Of a stretch of DNA of 64,000 nucleotides, positions 38,201 to 53,200 are shown in pieces. Source of the DNA: Patagioenas fasciata (Eukaryota; Chordata; Aves; Columbiformes; Columbidae). The notes below the pieces were generated by a model. That model was not told where the DNA came from. It saw only the letters and a list, made by a program, of their open reading frames with translations, and ran no database searches. Position 1 is the first letter of the stretch; every line of letters starts with the position of its first letter. The position numbers and the translations under genes are program-made. The stretch is from NCBI RefSeq assembly GCF_037038585.1, contig NC_092520.1:64789501-64853500 (forward strand), read 5' to 3'.

Positions 38201-41200
38201 ATTTTAATGTGCTGCTGGGGTAAATGGAGCCTTCTGCATTACAACAAAGGAACAGATTTAAGGAGTATGGCTTTGTGTAAGGGGATACCAACCTAAGTGA
38301 ACTAACATATGGCAACTGTTACTGAGAAGACCACAACTAAGCCAGGAATTTCAAGTGGTTGCAAGACCTTTATGCTACCAAAACCAACATTTGCTTCTCA
38401 GACAATACAGAAGACCTGAACAGTACTTAAAGCCACCCCCCCCCCACTTCCCAAACTCTGCTTAATGAAGACAAAGGCTACTGGCCTTACTGCCACAAAG
38501 GCGGATTTATCAGGACTGAGGAAGACACAGTGGGTGCAATTCCGAGCACAGAAACAGAAAGAATATTTATAGAAAATGTGGATCTTTAATCATACGTAGC
38601 ACCCAGGATGGAATATCCATCACAAATGCATCTGCTGTGGTGTTTTGAGAATTCTGTTCTTGCTGCAGTATTCTATTTATATATGGTAAGATAAATGGGA
38701 ATATATTAGCATGGGAAGGTGATAATGTTTTTTTCTACTGCTTATGGAAAGATTCTGAACCTTATTTTCCAGAACGGGTGTAGTCAACTTCATTTCTTAG
38801 GTAATACTGAATTTAAGCAACCAAAATAGCCCGTAGCTTCTGATGTTAACAATGAAGGAATATTTTTCCTATAATAAATCTTTACAGGGATATTTTGCAT
38901 GCATCCTAGCCCAGTAGACTCAGCATAAATGAAAGACTGCTCTGACTTAAGACTTGATCAGAATTACAGCTCAGCTCCTCTCCACACACAGTAAGTTTTC
39001 TCTCAACTGTGTGGCTACTCTAAGTTCAATTGAGTTATTTTGCAGAGTACAGTTGGCAACAGTCCACTGCATGTTACAGCTGTCTTGTGATAGCTTGAGA
39101 ATTATTTTGCAGTTTGGTTGCTTTCACCTATGTAATTAACATGAGTGATAAGCAGCAGAGCCAGCTACAGTACAATGAAGATGTGCTACAGAAGCAAGTG
39201 AACTTAAACTTACTCCATCTTCTAACAGAGGGAGATATGCTACCAAAATAATATCTGAAAGAGGGAAAATACTGAGGAGTCAAGCATTGTATTTCACTTC
39301 AGGTTCTTCCAACAGCAGTTTGTTAATGTTTAGGGTAGGTTTGAGCATTGCTGTGCATGGTGTCCACAAGCAGTGCAGATGGCAGGAGAGACTTAAAGGC
39401 AGAAAAGTTAACAGTCACAACCATTTATGTGTACAAAGAAGACGGCAGTAGATGCATGTTTAGAACTGGAAAACACTGAGGTGGTATTTTTATTTTTAAA
39501 TAAAACTTTTTAAGGACTATGCGCAGCTTTACAGGGAAAAGAGCACGAAAAAGGCTCCCAATATCACCTAAACTGATCATGTCTACTAAGAACTGTTCTT
39601 ACACAATGGATGGCATGTCTTGCATACAGAAGTTGGCAGTAGCGTTCCATGCATGAGAAATACAGCTGTACTTTACTCCCTAATGTGGCAATTAAAATGC
39701 TAAACCACACTGGCAACAGCACACATGTTGTTTTGGCACATGACCTAACCCAAATATATATATGCACGTTCATTAACTGATAAAGGAATCCTGAAAGAAG
39801 ATGTGATCCTTCACTATTATCAGCAAACAGTTCCTCCCAGAAGGAGAGGTCTGGCAGAAAGGGCAGGGACTCTATTCTCTCACCTGTGTCCGACATTATG
39901 GAGCCCAGACAGCTGATCAGCAGCGGTCAGTACTGAGTGTGCTGCAGATCACGAAACCCAAGGACTGCTGACTGGGCTGTTAAGAATCTGAATGGGCTGT
40001 ACTTTTGGAAACTCCTGCTACTATATACAGAACAAGCAGCTGTGGTTGTACATCTTTCAATAGAAACCCAATCCGGGCTACAAAAGGGAAAAAGGCGATT
40101 AGGCTGGTGGATCCAGACCAGCCTAACAAGTAAATTAATGAAGATGACTTACTTACATTTTTCATTTTAAAGGATTCCTCCTCCAGTCTTTCTACTGCCA
40201 AAATGTTTTCAATTGGAATGCTGCACAGGGGGTGATCACCTGCAGAATACAGACAAACAGATACTGAGCAACCTATTCACAACTCAGCTTCACCCTCTCT
40301 CCTTATTTTAAGGGCTGATTCAGTTCCTTTGAAGATCATTTTGACTGCACAAGACAAAAATTATCTTTCACTCAGCAGGGATTTCCTAGCATGGTCCTTA
40401 AGTATAATCTTAAGTTGATTTCTGTTTTCAGCTGCACTACTTAATGCTAGTAAATCCCTTAGACAGTGACTACCACAGCAGGACTCAGACTATTTCCTGA
40501 GAAGGTGACAATGAAAGAAATCATTCCTGACAGCTCAACTGAACTAGTTGATGGTGGTGATGTAAGATGTCAAAGTTGAGTGTGAAATGATGACTGGCAT
40601 GATCTGACTGTGTTTCCTTATCTTTCTTAACTCCTGCTCTATTTGTATGATGGAAGGAAGTGGTATTTGTTGTGTACCGCTAAACACATTGGAACAATTT
40701 GCAAAAAGCAAAATCTTTGATGTTAGGCAACATTAAGCAAATACATTTTTGCAAGTTCAAAGCTTGCAGCCAAATCCCTGGCTACTGCAGGCAGTTGTGC
40801 CAGCACTACAGAGTTTATGAGAACAAGCCAAAAATGTTCACTACAAACCCAAATCCCAGTGTAAGGTATTTATGTCCAAGGAAATACATCTTGGGATAAT
40901 CTACAACATAACTGTGAAACCTCCAGATGATGTTGGTAACTGATCTTAGACAAATATTACCAAATATTCTGCTAATTTACAGGGTACTGTGGTACCCAAG
41001 AAACTTCTCTAATAGTCAGTACAGACATACTAAAAGAAAGGCAAGAACATACAGGTTGACAGTTACGAATCTAGATGTCACTCTTCTGCTTTTACACAAT
41101 GTAATCAAAAATGTATCAAAAATGTTTCAAAAATGTATCAAAAAAAAAAAAAAAAGAAGACTGGGCCAACTTTTGTTACCTTTGCTTTTCTGATAGGTGA

Positions 41201-44200
41201 ACTCATGGTTTGTCAGGCGAAACCATCTCTTCTTGAAGTTTTTCATACCAAATCGTTTTCTTCCTTGTGCTCTCTTGATCATGAACCTGGTAAACAGGAC
41301 AGCAGTTGTTACAATACATCAGATTTTACATATGCATGCATACATATAAAATATGTATTTATGTATATAGATGTATACATATATACATTATATATACACA
41401 CATACATTATGGCACTTGCGAAGCTTTAGGATGGGACACAGTGCTTTCTAATTATTGAGGCCTTGTCTTGACAAGGAAAGTCACATTTGGATAGGTTTAG
41501 TGCATTTGTTAGTTAAGTCTGTCCTTTTTCTAGATCTAGATAAGTGGCAAGACAGGTAGCTTGACTTGTAGTCTACATAGGGGTTCTAGTCAGTTAGTTG
41601 AACTGCAGCTTGTGCCCTTTCCTTAGTTACAAATCCAACCAAACGGCTTCCTACTACAGCAGAAAATGGCAGAACATGGTTAGTACTGCTCTGCTGAGCT
41701 TGATCTGTTAACTCTACAAGCTTTTTAATTTTCTCTTTTTTTTTAAGCCATGAGAAAGCTCAAAAGGTTTAGAGTATATTTAATAATTAAAAGGCAGGTG
41801 TAAGGCCTCTGGAGCACAGGGGCTGTACCCTTACATGCTTTAGTCGCTCTCAAGCTCTAGAAACAAAATTGGGATATTCCACAGCTCCATTTCAGATTGC
41901 ACACTGGTGCTGCAGTTGGAAGTGTGTTTTCAATAACATACGAAGCAATCTGACGGTTAAAAGCTGGAATCCCCCAACACCACCTTTTTTCTGGCAGAGG
42001 AGGGCGTTCATTTAGTGAGTTGTCAGTTTTTATTAATTTCAGACTTGAATTAGCTTACAAGAAAGTGTGATGCATCCACCACCTTCCTAACCACTAAATC
42101 AATCCAAAAACTTCAAGGTGACTTTGGAAAGCCTCGTGACTTCATACTGGTGGAATAAAAAATGTGTGCACATATGCAGTAGAGAGTTGATAACAGCTAC
42201 TCTACACATTACATTAACTATTGTGCCAAATACAGAATTGTACAAAGGAGCCAGTAAAAACTACTTACTACAGAGCAGTTTTTATCAAGTAGGGAGGCAC
42301 TATACAGCACAAAGAGCACACAGAGAGAACAGCTAATGGTTTCTTTGAAGATTTTCAATAGCAGAGCTAAAATGCTTAGAACAGCTAATACTGTCAGTCA
42401 GAAACAACTACACTGCATCCAACTGAGCCACAGGTCTGTTTAAAGCTCAAACAGAAAAGCTCCTTCAGACTTCTAACTGTTTTGTAACCAGCCAGGCTGC
42501 TGCCTGCTGCCCATTCCAAGTTGTGTGGGCAAAAGCTGACCAGGACTGTACACAGCAACCAGCTGTAGACACACATCTCTCTCATTCTTGAAACGGCCAG
42601 ACAGTTACTGTTCTGGTCCTTATTCCTGTATTACTTGAGAAACATTTAATAAAACCATATGATTCAGGTCATCACCAGGCCCACTGGTGGTAGTCTTCAT
42701 ATTTCAAGGTTAAGGCAAATTTAAAGGGAAGAGCAGATGTCCTTGGGTTAGAAAATACGCTCTTCGAGAGAGTTGCTCTTCCTTCTCATGCCAACACTTA
42801 AAAGGTGACATAAAACTGCAAAATCTTACAGACCCACCCTCTTTGAAAAATGCAAACTCCATACTGCAGAACTAAGAGCACACTTCTAATAAATTCTTCA
42901 TAGCTGGCACAGCCAAGGAAGGAATGTGCTTTTATTTCCCACGGACAGGTGACAAGCATTCAAAGTTGCAGAAGTTATCAGGTCAATTTAAAGGATTTAT
43001 TTGTTTCTAACATTTGCAGGGGGTGTGAGCAGTCAGAGCAACAGTCAGAAGCACAAAGATAAGAAGAGAACAAGATGAAACCTATTTCAGTGCTGGGTGG
43101 CTGGAGATACTGTTTATTCTCATGTTCATGGTAGACCTGAGTTTGGATCTACCTTAGCCTTGCTTGCAAGCATCAGCAGGCCCCTTTCACCTACAAGAAT
43201 GGCAGGACTAGTTCTCCTCTTAATTTTCTTGCTTTTGGAAAGAACAAGGCAGACAGCTGTCAAGCAGCAATGGCACGATCCATGCCAGCAAACCCAAGTG
43301 CCAGCAACTAATCTTTGGTACTGTACGTTCATTCAGAAGTACATTTGCTATAGCTTTCCATCTAGATACTCTTAATAGAAGCAAAGAGATTAAAAAACCA
43401 AAAGCAAACAAAAACATCACAAAGGCAAACAGAAATCCCATTAACAAACCAATGAATCTGGAGAAAAATCAAATCAAAGGCTGGGAAAATTCCCACCCAC
43501 TCTTCATGATACAATATGGCAATAATACAAAATGTCAGGATAAACAGACAGCTGAAGGCCGCTCCTTAACCTTGAGAACAATTTACGTGAATGCTGCTTA
43601 AGAAGTATCTAGAAAATGTATGGCCACTTATTAATCACTTCCAATGAGTTCATCGGGATCTATACACTTAACATTAAGCAAATCTCAGTGCTTCTTGGAA
43701 CCTCTACCTACAGATAAAAGTGATTTACTCTCTACTTACAGCAGGTTTTTGTTTTAACGAAGGGGGAGGAAAAAAAAAAAAAAAAGAAAAAAAAAGATCT
43801 GGTCAACATCAAGAAGTAGATAACGAAATGTTCTCTGCTGGGTTTACACAGGCATTTCAGGATTGTTAAATAGAGTACTGCTTCCCCAAAGTTAAGTCAG
43901 ACAAATCTATTGCTGCAAAGGATGGACATGCTGTCAGCCGGTAGCTACAGCAAAGCATCAACTGCCCCTACCATCTTACCTGCACGAACTATTACCATCA
44001 ACTTTCTTTACTGTTAGTTTAAGAGTCCTTACAACAGCAGCCACAGGCCGAGCAAGAAAAGACAGAAAAAAATCAGATAGGAGCAAAAGAAAGACAGAGG
44101 CAGAAAACATAATGTTTTAGAGTTAGAGGGAAAATGTTACAAACTATACATTAATTTTGAAAACCAAAAGAATGATAAATGTACAGTATTAAAATAGACA

Positions 44201-47200
44201 AACTTGTCCCTAGAGACGGATGCTCATCAGAGAAGTGAGGTGAACTACAGAGGCTAACTGGAAGGGGTAGTCATGTTTTCACCAAAAATCTAATTTTCGC
44301 ATGACTTAGAGCTAGCATGAAAGCTTGCTTTCAAGCAGTACTTCAGCTTACTGAAGAATTTGGATTTTTCACTTTCTTCCTCCCAGCTTAAGCTGTTTCC
44401 ACAGTGCACTTAGATGATCTTAACAACTCAGGTTTGTAACACAAAAAATGTCAGCTATTAGTATATAAAACTAATGCAGCATATGGAACATGCTTCCAAA
44501 AAAGGGAAAGGTATTACAACCAGAAATTGTTCCAAGTGCATCACAAGTTTTCCTCAAAATGGCCACGATAAGGATTAGCATATTGATTTTACAGGGCAGC
44601 AAAAGCAAATTCCATTTGCAGGCTTTGCCCTCACTAAGATATTCAATATCTGTCTTCACAGTGAGATTTTACAGCCTTTGTTCAGTGGAGTTCAGAAAAA
44701 AAAATCAACTCGATTTTAACAAAATGCAGATTTAATTAGCACAGCTAAGGCAAAATAAGTTCTACAGGCTTCTTTTTCTTTCACTTATTTCAAAATATAC
44801 TTAGATTGTTTAAATCAAATGAGATGATGTTAAAATCAGCTATAGCAGTCACAAAGAGTAGAAATAGCAACACAAGAATCTTTCCACATTCTTCTCTGAA
44901 CACATGGATGGAATAGGGGTGGCAGAAAAAAAAAAAAGAGAGCTGCCTTAGAATGGTAGCAAGCACACAAGTAGAGGATTTTGTGGCACAAGCATGCTTA
45001 CCCTTCTTTTAGTAGTATAGGTTGCTCTATGCTCTTATGATCTCTCCTTCCTGAAGATGAAATTAAATCTAGAAACTAAAAGGTGAACATAAAAAAAAAA
45101 TAGATAAAAATGAAAGCATTGCACTACCTAAATTAAAATCTTCAACATTTGTACAACACAGAGCTACAAGAAAATATTGTAAAAGTAGTTAAACTGAAGG
45201 TAACGGCACAAGCTTGAGGAACTGGGAGGTTTTCTGGGTTGTAAACTAAAAATAGCACAAATATTCTTAAGCAGAAAAACTGCAGATGACCAACACTTCT
45301 CGTGCTGCTTCTTTGTTATACATATCTTTCACTTCCTTTCGGACTAAGCCATTTTCATCACAGATTTGAAGCATTCTATGAAGTGTGCACATCTCGCGCT
45401 CTATGCAGCAGCTTGTTAATCCAACCTAATTATTAAGCAGAAGAAGGTCTAAAGAGATCCTGCTATTGACATGCACATAATTTGATGTGAGTTTCTTGGA
45501 CATTACAGTTACCGGGATTCTTTTTTTTCAGCACATGCTTCTTGGTTTACCATTAGCAAGTACTATAGTATTCTGAGCAACACAGCAGGATTTTCAAAAT
45601 ATTCACATGCGTTACTTACGTTTTTTACTGCATCTGCATATTTCTGCTCATTAAAGTAGTCATAAAAAGTAGCCATGTAGGATTCCTTGAAATTGGCCTG
45701 AAATACAAAGCCAAAAAATACGCGTATCGTAAGACTGTTTATACAGAAAATATTGTTAACAGCAGCACACTAAGAGGCGAGCCATCTCAGATAAGAGGTT
45801 TTTTTTCTGGCCAGAGGTAAAATAAACAAGTTTTATTTTTATGTTGTACAACACGCATTCAGTAGTATCAAATTTTTATTTCAAAAAGGTAGCAGAATGC
45901 ATTTAAAACGTTCAGTTACTACAGCTAACAATGCATTCTTCAAAAGCTTCAAACTTCTGCTCGGGCTTTTAATCTGGGTCCTAAAAGATGCTGACAAAAA
46001 ACATGAGAGAAGGAATTCTCTTGTCTCAAAGGATTTGAAATTGAGGTACAGCCTCACCTACAGTTGCCTTGCAAATCCTAAACAGTGACCTCACATAATC
46101 ACCAGATGTAGCAGTGTGCTGTCTTAGGTACAAAAGTTTTATTTCAATCAAACACCCACAGCATGGGAATTTAGATCTAATCTTACCACTGACCAGCAGA
46201 AAACTGAACCAGTCTGAAAACTGGGCAATTTTTCTCAGTTGAGCTTTAAAGTGCCGAAATCATCTGCAAAGCTCAGAAGAACTGCTGTCATGTACCCGAG
46301 GCAAGTAGAGAACTTCATGGGTTTTCTGATCACTATCTGTCTTCCAGAAGGAAGGAATGAAAAGTTCTGGAACAGACTTCTAGGCTGGTCACACAATTCT
46401 GCTTTACTAAAATCTAGTTCAGATTAAGACAGATTTAGTTTTACCATCAGCATGAAAGGCTTATAATCAAAGTAAACATAACCAGTTTTGCATAAGCCTA
46501 GTGCAACTCAAGCATTTTAAAGGCTTAATTACAATGAGTGATAAAAGATTATTAAAAAAAATGTAAAATCACTTTCCTAAATTAAGCCTTTAAATGAAAA
46601 TGGCATACTTACAGATTTAGATTTTGATAGGCTGCCTAGCGTTTGAATGGTTTTAGAGATAAGTGTCAAAGTTCGAGAAGTCTGAGGATCCTAGGAAAGA
46701 AAACAATATTGTATGGACTAGATATTTAAAATATGGAATATAGGAAGATAAATCATATTTCTTATTTCTTATTTCGCTTGCAGAAAAGTAGTATAAAATT
46801 ATAAAAGATCTAATAAAGCACTACAGGAAAAAACGTTGCTTTTATAAAAGCTTTTGACTCTTAAGTCGTCATGTTTCATAGCTACCCTATTGCTCTTCAG
46901 AGAAGCAAAGGCAATGACTTGCAAAACAAAACCAGAGATTCCTATCTTGAAGACAGTCCGGGTCCTCCTCACTCCCAATAAGAACAACTACTCAGTCTTG
47001 GATAAGTTGCTTAAATCCAAAACATTTCCAACATCACTGACAATCAATACAGTATTAATGTAATGTGGCCAAAATGAAGCAGGGGCCATTTTCTCCACAG
47101 CAGCTTAGACCATCTACTTTGTCCTTAAATTCCACCGTTCCTCCCATACCTCCCAACTTCTTCACATACAGATTCAACCCATGCTTCATAACCCAGACAG

Positions 47201-50200
47201 ACACAGCAGATCTTTGAACTAACAAAGGTACTTCTCCTAAAGGCTGTTAAAAGAATTGAAGAAAGAATCTTGATAGACAGACTATGGTGACAGAACCATA
47301 TACATAGGTAGAAAAAATTGGCTACAGTACTTACTGGATGGTGCGGTGTAAGTTGAAAGAGGTTTGGAGAAAGAATAGCTGGAGCAAAGAATCTCAGGAA
47401 AATAAAGCTGCTGACAGCTGTATACCTCACATCTAGGTCACCTATTAAAAAAAGACCTCTACTCAGCATTTCAATAATCCTTCCTTAAAAACCTTCTGAA
47501 ATCATCAGAATGCCTTCAGAAAGCAGCTTCAGAAAGAAGCTCAAACATACGCAGGAAATGTATATATTTTCAAGTTACAGGATTAACTGATGATGAAGGG
47601 TTCGGAGCCAGAGATCAGCCAGCACAAACCAAGGAAACGTCCACGACAGTCTTTTAAAAAGGAGTGAGTTCATGACACAAGCAACAAGGAGAACAACATT
47701 CACTTTTTCATTGCACAGGGAACTTCATAAAAACATCTGGTATTCCATCTACGCAACTAAAATATGATGAATAACTTAGATAGTTTATGAAATTTTCAGC
47801 CCAGAGGCAAACTCTCAGTTATCTCATTACAACCCTGAGCACAAGTAATGCATCTATTCAGTAAAATAAAATTTATTTATATTTACATAAAATACAGAGC
47901 ATGACAGCACAATTAATGGCTTTCTGCTTGAGCTTCTCTCCTGTGAAGTGACTGTTCAAAAAGTGAACTTGTATTTTTTTCTCTAAAACTTTCTTATTGT
48001 AATCTGCCTCCATTCATGGAAATACGTAGCTTGGTTGTTCTGCTCAATTCCAGTTTTATATTGCCGGCCTGTTCTCCCAGAGACAAAACAACTAGGTAGG
48101 GAATGGAAAAAATTCCCTCTTGACAGTCAGAAAACCTTTGTACCACATGAGCCTCCCAGGGCAATGAGCTTGCAAAGACTCCAATCATTTTATAGATTGG
48201 CCTTTATTAGAGATTGACGTATGAGCAGAAAACAATTCAGCTGCATGGACTCTGCAGAATGAGCCATTACAAAAACCTGAATGTTTGAAAAGTGAGTATA
48301 CTTCGCAAGTATTGAAGCCATAAATAAATGCCATCCTAATGCTCTTTTTAAATGCTGTTTTCCTTTGAAAAATGTTTAAGGAAAACTCATACAATCATTA
48401 AAAGCCATGTTCTTTGTGGAATGAATAATCAAGGAAAAAAACAGCATCAGTACAAATTCCACGTGACATTTTTGATAAGCTGCTATTCGATTACTAAATC
48501 CATCATGGACCATGCAGACCACTATAGCTACATTTAAAAGCTATCAGTGATGTAAAATAAAGCAACGTAGAAACTTACCTTGAAAACGTTTGGCAGCCGA
48601 TTCTCTCAGTGAAAAGAAAATATCACACATCACTGTAGGGCAGCTTACACCAGATTTTGTAATTACAGTAAAAATACGATCAACATATTGCCTCAGATTT
48701 TCCTGAAAAATGCAATGATTATGACAAAATTAGTATCATTTTCTCTTGTGGAAAGCAGTATTATTCCTGGTTTTATTCATAACGGCATCATTAAAGATTC
48801 TCACTTCCAACATTATTTACTTGCAAAACAACCTCATGCTCAATGATGCTCTCTTTGGTAAATGCATGTATTCAAGTCCAAGAGTAAAAATATTATTCCT
48901 ATCAAAACGAAACATCAAGTGATATGGCCGTATGGCATATCGTTCCTTTCCACTTTCCATTTTCTATGTCATCAGTAGAGCCACAGGCCAAGTCATCCTT
49001 GTCCTCAAGGCTGCAGGGAAAAGTGATTAACATTCTACAGATGTTGTATTTATAGCAGAATGTAAAGTCATTGTAAAATAATTATAACAGTTTTTGGTGT
49101 TAAGAAAGCTTCCAGTGTATTCTAATGAATGACAACATTATTTGCAACATCAGACATCTGAGGATCTCAGCTAAACTTAGTTGTGTAAATAGAAAATACA
49201 TCTTCAAAATCTAATGCATACCCTGTTATTTTCCAGGTTTTCACCATCTTTTAATTTCACAGGATCAATTTCACAAGGTTTATGGACCTGGCAGATCTAG
49301 AAAGGATACAGTGAAAAATTGACATATTAGTTTATCTTCAAGTAGAAAAAGTTTTGTAAATGCATAATCTGTTAGTTTTCAGGGGTAAAAGGTAAAAGCC
49401 AACTCTATAAATTGTATTTTTTTTATTTGGACAAATCATTGAAGGTACATTACATGTGATCTTTATTTTTTTTTTTCTGAAACATAGCACTGATTTGTTC
49501 TATCCTTTCCTTCAGCTGAAACGAAGAATTGTTCATTAGACTCTCTTCAGCAAGGCTGTTCGAGGAAAGTCTTATTTTGCCAAAACAGTCAACTTTGAAA
49601 GGTTATCTATAGTCTTTAAAAAGTTGACATTTTTGGATGAAACATTACAACAGCTGAAGAAATTGTCAAATCATTTAAAGGAAGTCTGTCATCTGAAAAT
49701 ATTGCCCAATTACTGCACTAGAATACCCACACCCACCATTCTGGACTGGATAGATAATAAACCATTGTTACAATGCATGCACCAAATACCCAGTTATCTA
49801 AGAATAATTTTATTCCTTTATACCCACTGGATGAAATGTATTAGTTATAGCTTCCCAGCACCTTTCTGCTGTATATACTCTTTATTCATCTAAGTTATTA
49901 CTTTATTAATTTATCAGAAATAATAAATATTAATTTTATAAAGCAGAGTAATTTAGTCAAATAAATGGAAACTTCATATTTCTTTAATACAATCCAATTG
50001 TTTCTGCAGTGGGTGACTCAGCTGTGGCTAAACTAACACAAAGGATTTTAACACAGAAACAGGCTGTTCAGCTTCGTTCCTACAAAGTCATGTTAAAATG
50101 GGAAGGAATAAACAGTATCTGCTCCCTGAAGGCCTTTTACAGTGACATTTTATCAAATAAACAGTCTAAACTGCTCTTACCTCATCTATAATGGGCTTTA

Positions 50201-53200
50201 GTGTAACTTGCAGATAATGCATCCCTGCCAGTTTCATTGTCTCGTCAATGCACTTGGAAGTTAATGAGTTTCCTCTGAAAATGGTGTTTGGATCTCTGGA
50301 AGTGAACAATTTTCTGCAATTTAGTGTCATGGTAATAAACTACTAATATGTGGAAATAAAAGAAGCAGTGAAAGGTGACGGAAATCTGCGTTTGAATGCA
50401 CAAACAAAAACTCCCTCTGACACCAGCCTGCCATTAAATGCAGTCATGTAGCATTTAGCGCACTTCTGGGTTAAAACAGAAAAGCAGTAGTCACAGGAAA
50501 TCCAGAGGGACTACAGATTTTCTTCCTTGCATTAGCGCAGGGTGCCCAGTGCGCCATCTAAACACACAGGCTCAAATCAAAGGAGTTTATAATATAAGCG
50601 GGGTAAAACACACCCGCTTTCACGTGCTACTGAACAGCCTTAATTTGAGTAAGGGAAGGAGGCAATGATTTTAGTCCCACAACACTGGACATTACGTGTG
50701 ACCTACTACCTTCTCCTGCAAAGTGAGTACCTGTAAGCTGCGAGGGAGATGAAAACACCGGCTTCAGTGACAGCGCCATCTTTTCCAAGTGCCTCACAGC
50801 ACTGTCCTGTGATAACACTACGAAACACGGCACAGATCCCAGTTCTGCCCTGAAAACTGTGTGACAGCTGATGCCACGCAGACTCTCCTGTTTTTCTGAA
50901 AGGCCACTTGCAGAGAATTCTTCTATGTACTAGACATATGACCACTGTGATTTCTTAAGCATTAGCTAGCTACCCTATTGCGTACTTTTTTTGGTATTAC
51001 TTGCATTCTCAAAATGCAAGTAATTTCATATTCATTTTGTACCTGCATTTCCTTCTATAGCAATTTGCATTATGCAGAGAGGTACATAATTAAGAATCTC
51101 ACCTACAACCATATGGTCAAAACCTGTGCCTACTGACAGCACATCAAACTTGAATACAAAGTTATTTTCTTGTTCCTGTACACACACCAATGTCTTTTCT
51201 GTTGTTTATAGCTTACTACAGTTGTGCCCATTTACAAGCAGTGAATAACAGGATGAATTACTTTTCTGGATTAATTATTTTGTTTCATAAAAAAAGCTCA
51301 CTGCCTGTTATAAATGCCAGAAAGCCCTGAAAACAAACACCTTCTTCGCTGTTTCATCACAGGAACATGAGTGACTGGGGAGCAGCAAATTTCCTCACAC
51401 TGCAGCAACCAAGCTGTTTCAGCCAACCTGCAGCACAGAAAAAATACACCTACCTACAGGAAGGAAAACACACTCTCTCTCAGACACTCCAAAAAAGCCA
51501 GCCCACACAAAGGCTCAATTTTGTACTGAAGAAGCTGTTCTTTTAGAGTCAGTATGTGTCATTCCCCGACTCCCAATTGTCTCTTCTACTGTCAGTCAAG
51601 AGCATGTCTATGTCGGCATGAGGCTTGTGGCAAAAAATGTTCTTTAGGACCTGCCTGATGTGAATAGCAGAACTGACACTACTAAACTGTCAGCACACCA
51701 GAAAGTCAAACAAGGGACTTATAAGAAGTGACCAGAAAAAAGATTTTGTTTTCTGCTATCCACTGCCAGATCCGCTCCCATCTTTGTTCTTCAGCCCTCT
51801 GAATGAAAAGATTAGAGACACAGCTTGCCTTAAATATTCATGACCAGGAAGAAACTTGCTCTTTGTTCCGAACAAATTCAATAAACCCTCTTACTCAGCA
51901 CTAAATGATTTAATAGCATACTATAAACCTGCAATGATTTCATCTGAACAGCTGAAGGTAAGGTAGGATTTCACAGTTATCATCAAATATAATTAAGACT
52001 GAGAAGACTGAAAATCCCTTTTCTCTGATCTTACAATAGTCTTTGCAAGTAGACTTCGCAAAATACAATGGAAATCCCTCCTAAAATCAAACTCACCAGA
52101 TCTTCTGAGCAGTGAATGTGTTTAAAAAGAACTCTGCCACTCAGCTGGGACAAACAGGAACAACTCCAACCATTTTATTTGAAATTACAGAGTTCTAGCT
52201 CTAGAAACTGAGTGGAGGATCCTAACTCTAGCCAATGCAAAGCGGGTACATTTGACAGCAATTTGTTTTATGGTACTTACTGAGTTCTCTTCACTTCAGC
52301 ATTCGCAATGGCACTTATGAAAGGCACAATTTTGCCATAGTGTAAGAAAAGCCTGACAAGAGGTATGGCTGCTTCCTGTTTTTCTCTGCAAACTTCACCC
52401 AAAATGTGTGCAGCTGATGCTGAAACAGGCTGAACAGTGGAAAGAAAGAAAAAACTTTGAGCGATCTTTCCAGAACAAGTATTCTTTCTTTCTTTTCCCA
52501 TTAGCTCCTTAATGCAGAACCCCATGCAACAGTTGCAATGGCTAGGTCCCCAAACATGCTTGTACGTAACATGGGTGGGCTTTACATTCCAGTTTTTGCT
52601 GGCTGTAAGTTCTGATCACAAGAGGGCAGCAATTCAAAAACTACTACAGGACAGTCTCCTTTTTCTCCCCATTTTTAATAGCTGTCTTTTCACTGAATGT
52701 CACTGTTGCCTGGGGAGCAACTGAAGAGGAAGAATTCTAACCCTCCTCAGTTTCAAGCTATAGTAAGTACAGAACCCAGTTCTCGCACTGTTACAACTGC
52801 TAAAAGTACACATAGTGGCACATGTGGTCCAATCCTCTGACATTTTGGGATTAGTTCATGGTTTGGGTTTGGTGTCGGTTTTTTTTCTTCTTTTCTTTTT
52901 CATTTCTTTTTTTTTTTAATTATGCAATTAAACCTGTTCCTCTCCAGTAAAGGAAAACCAATTGATCAAACTGAAGTTTACTTTGCATTTTCACATGTAA
53001 AATTAGAAAACCACGGAGAATAAGCTGCTGCAAAAACCACTGGTGTTCCTGGGTGTGCCTTCACCCACCATACTGCATGCAGATAAAGATCTTCTCTGCA
53101 AGGACTAAAAACAAGGGATATGCTGAGCTTAACAACGCTCTCAGATCTGAAAAGGAAGAAGCTGAAAGCCTCTGGTAAATACACAACTATGGTATCAGCA

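Larger units (their letters stand above)
41287..45001 (-). other. RASA3 intron at the RasGAP-PH boundary (3715 bp)
   Basis: It contains the TA/CA-rich tract at 41320 and the A-rich tract at 43765. No CR1 or other coding exon was recognised. Confidence 0.8.
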
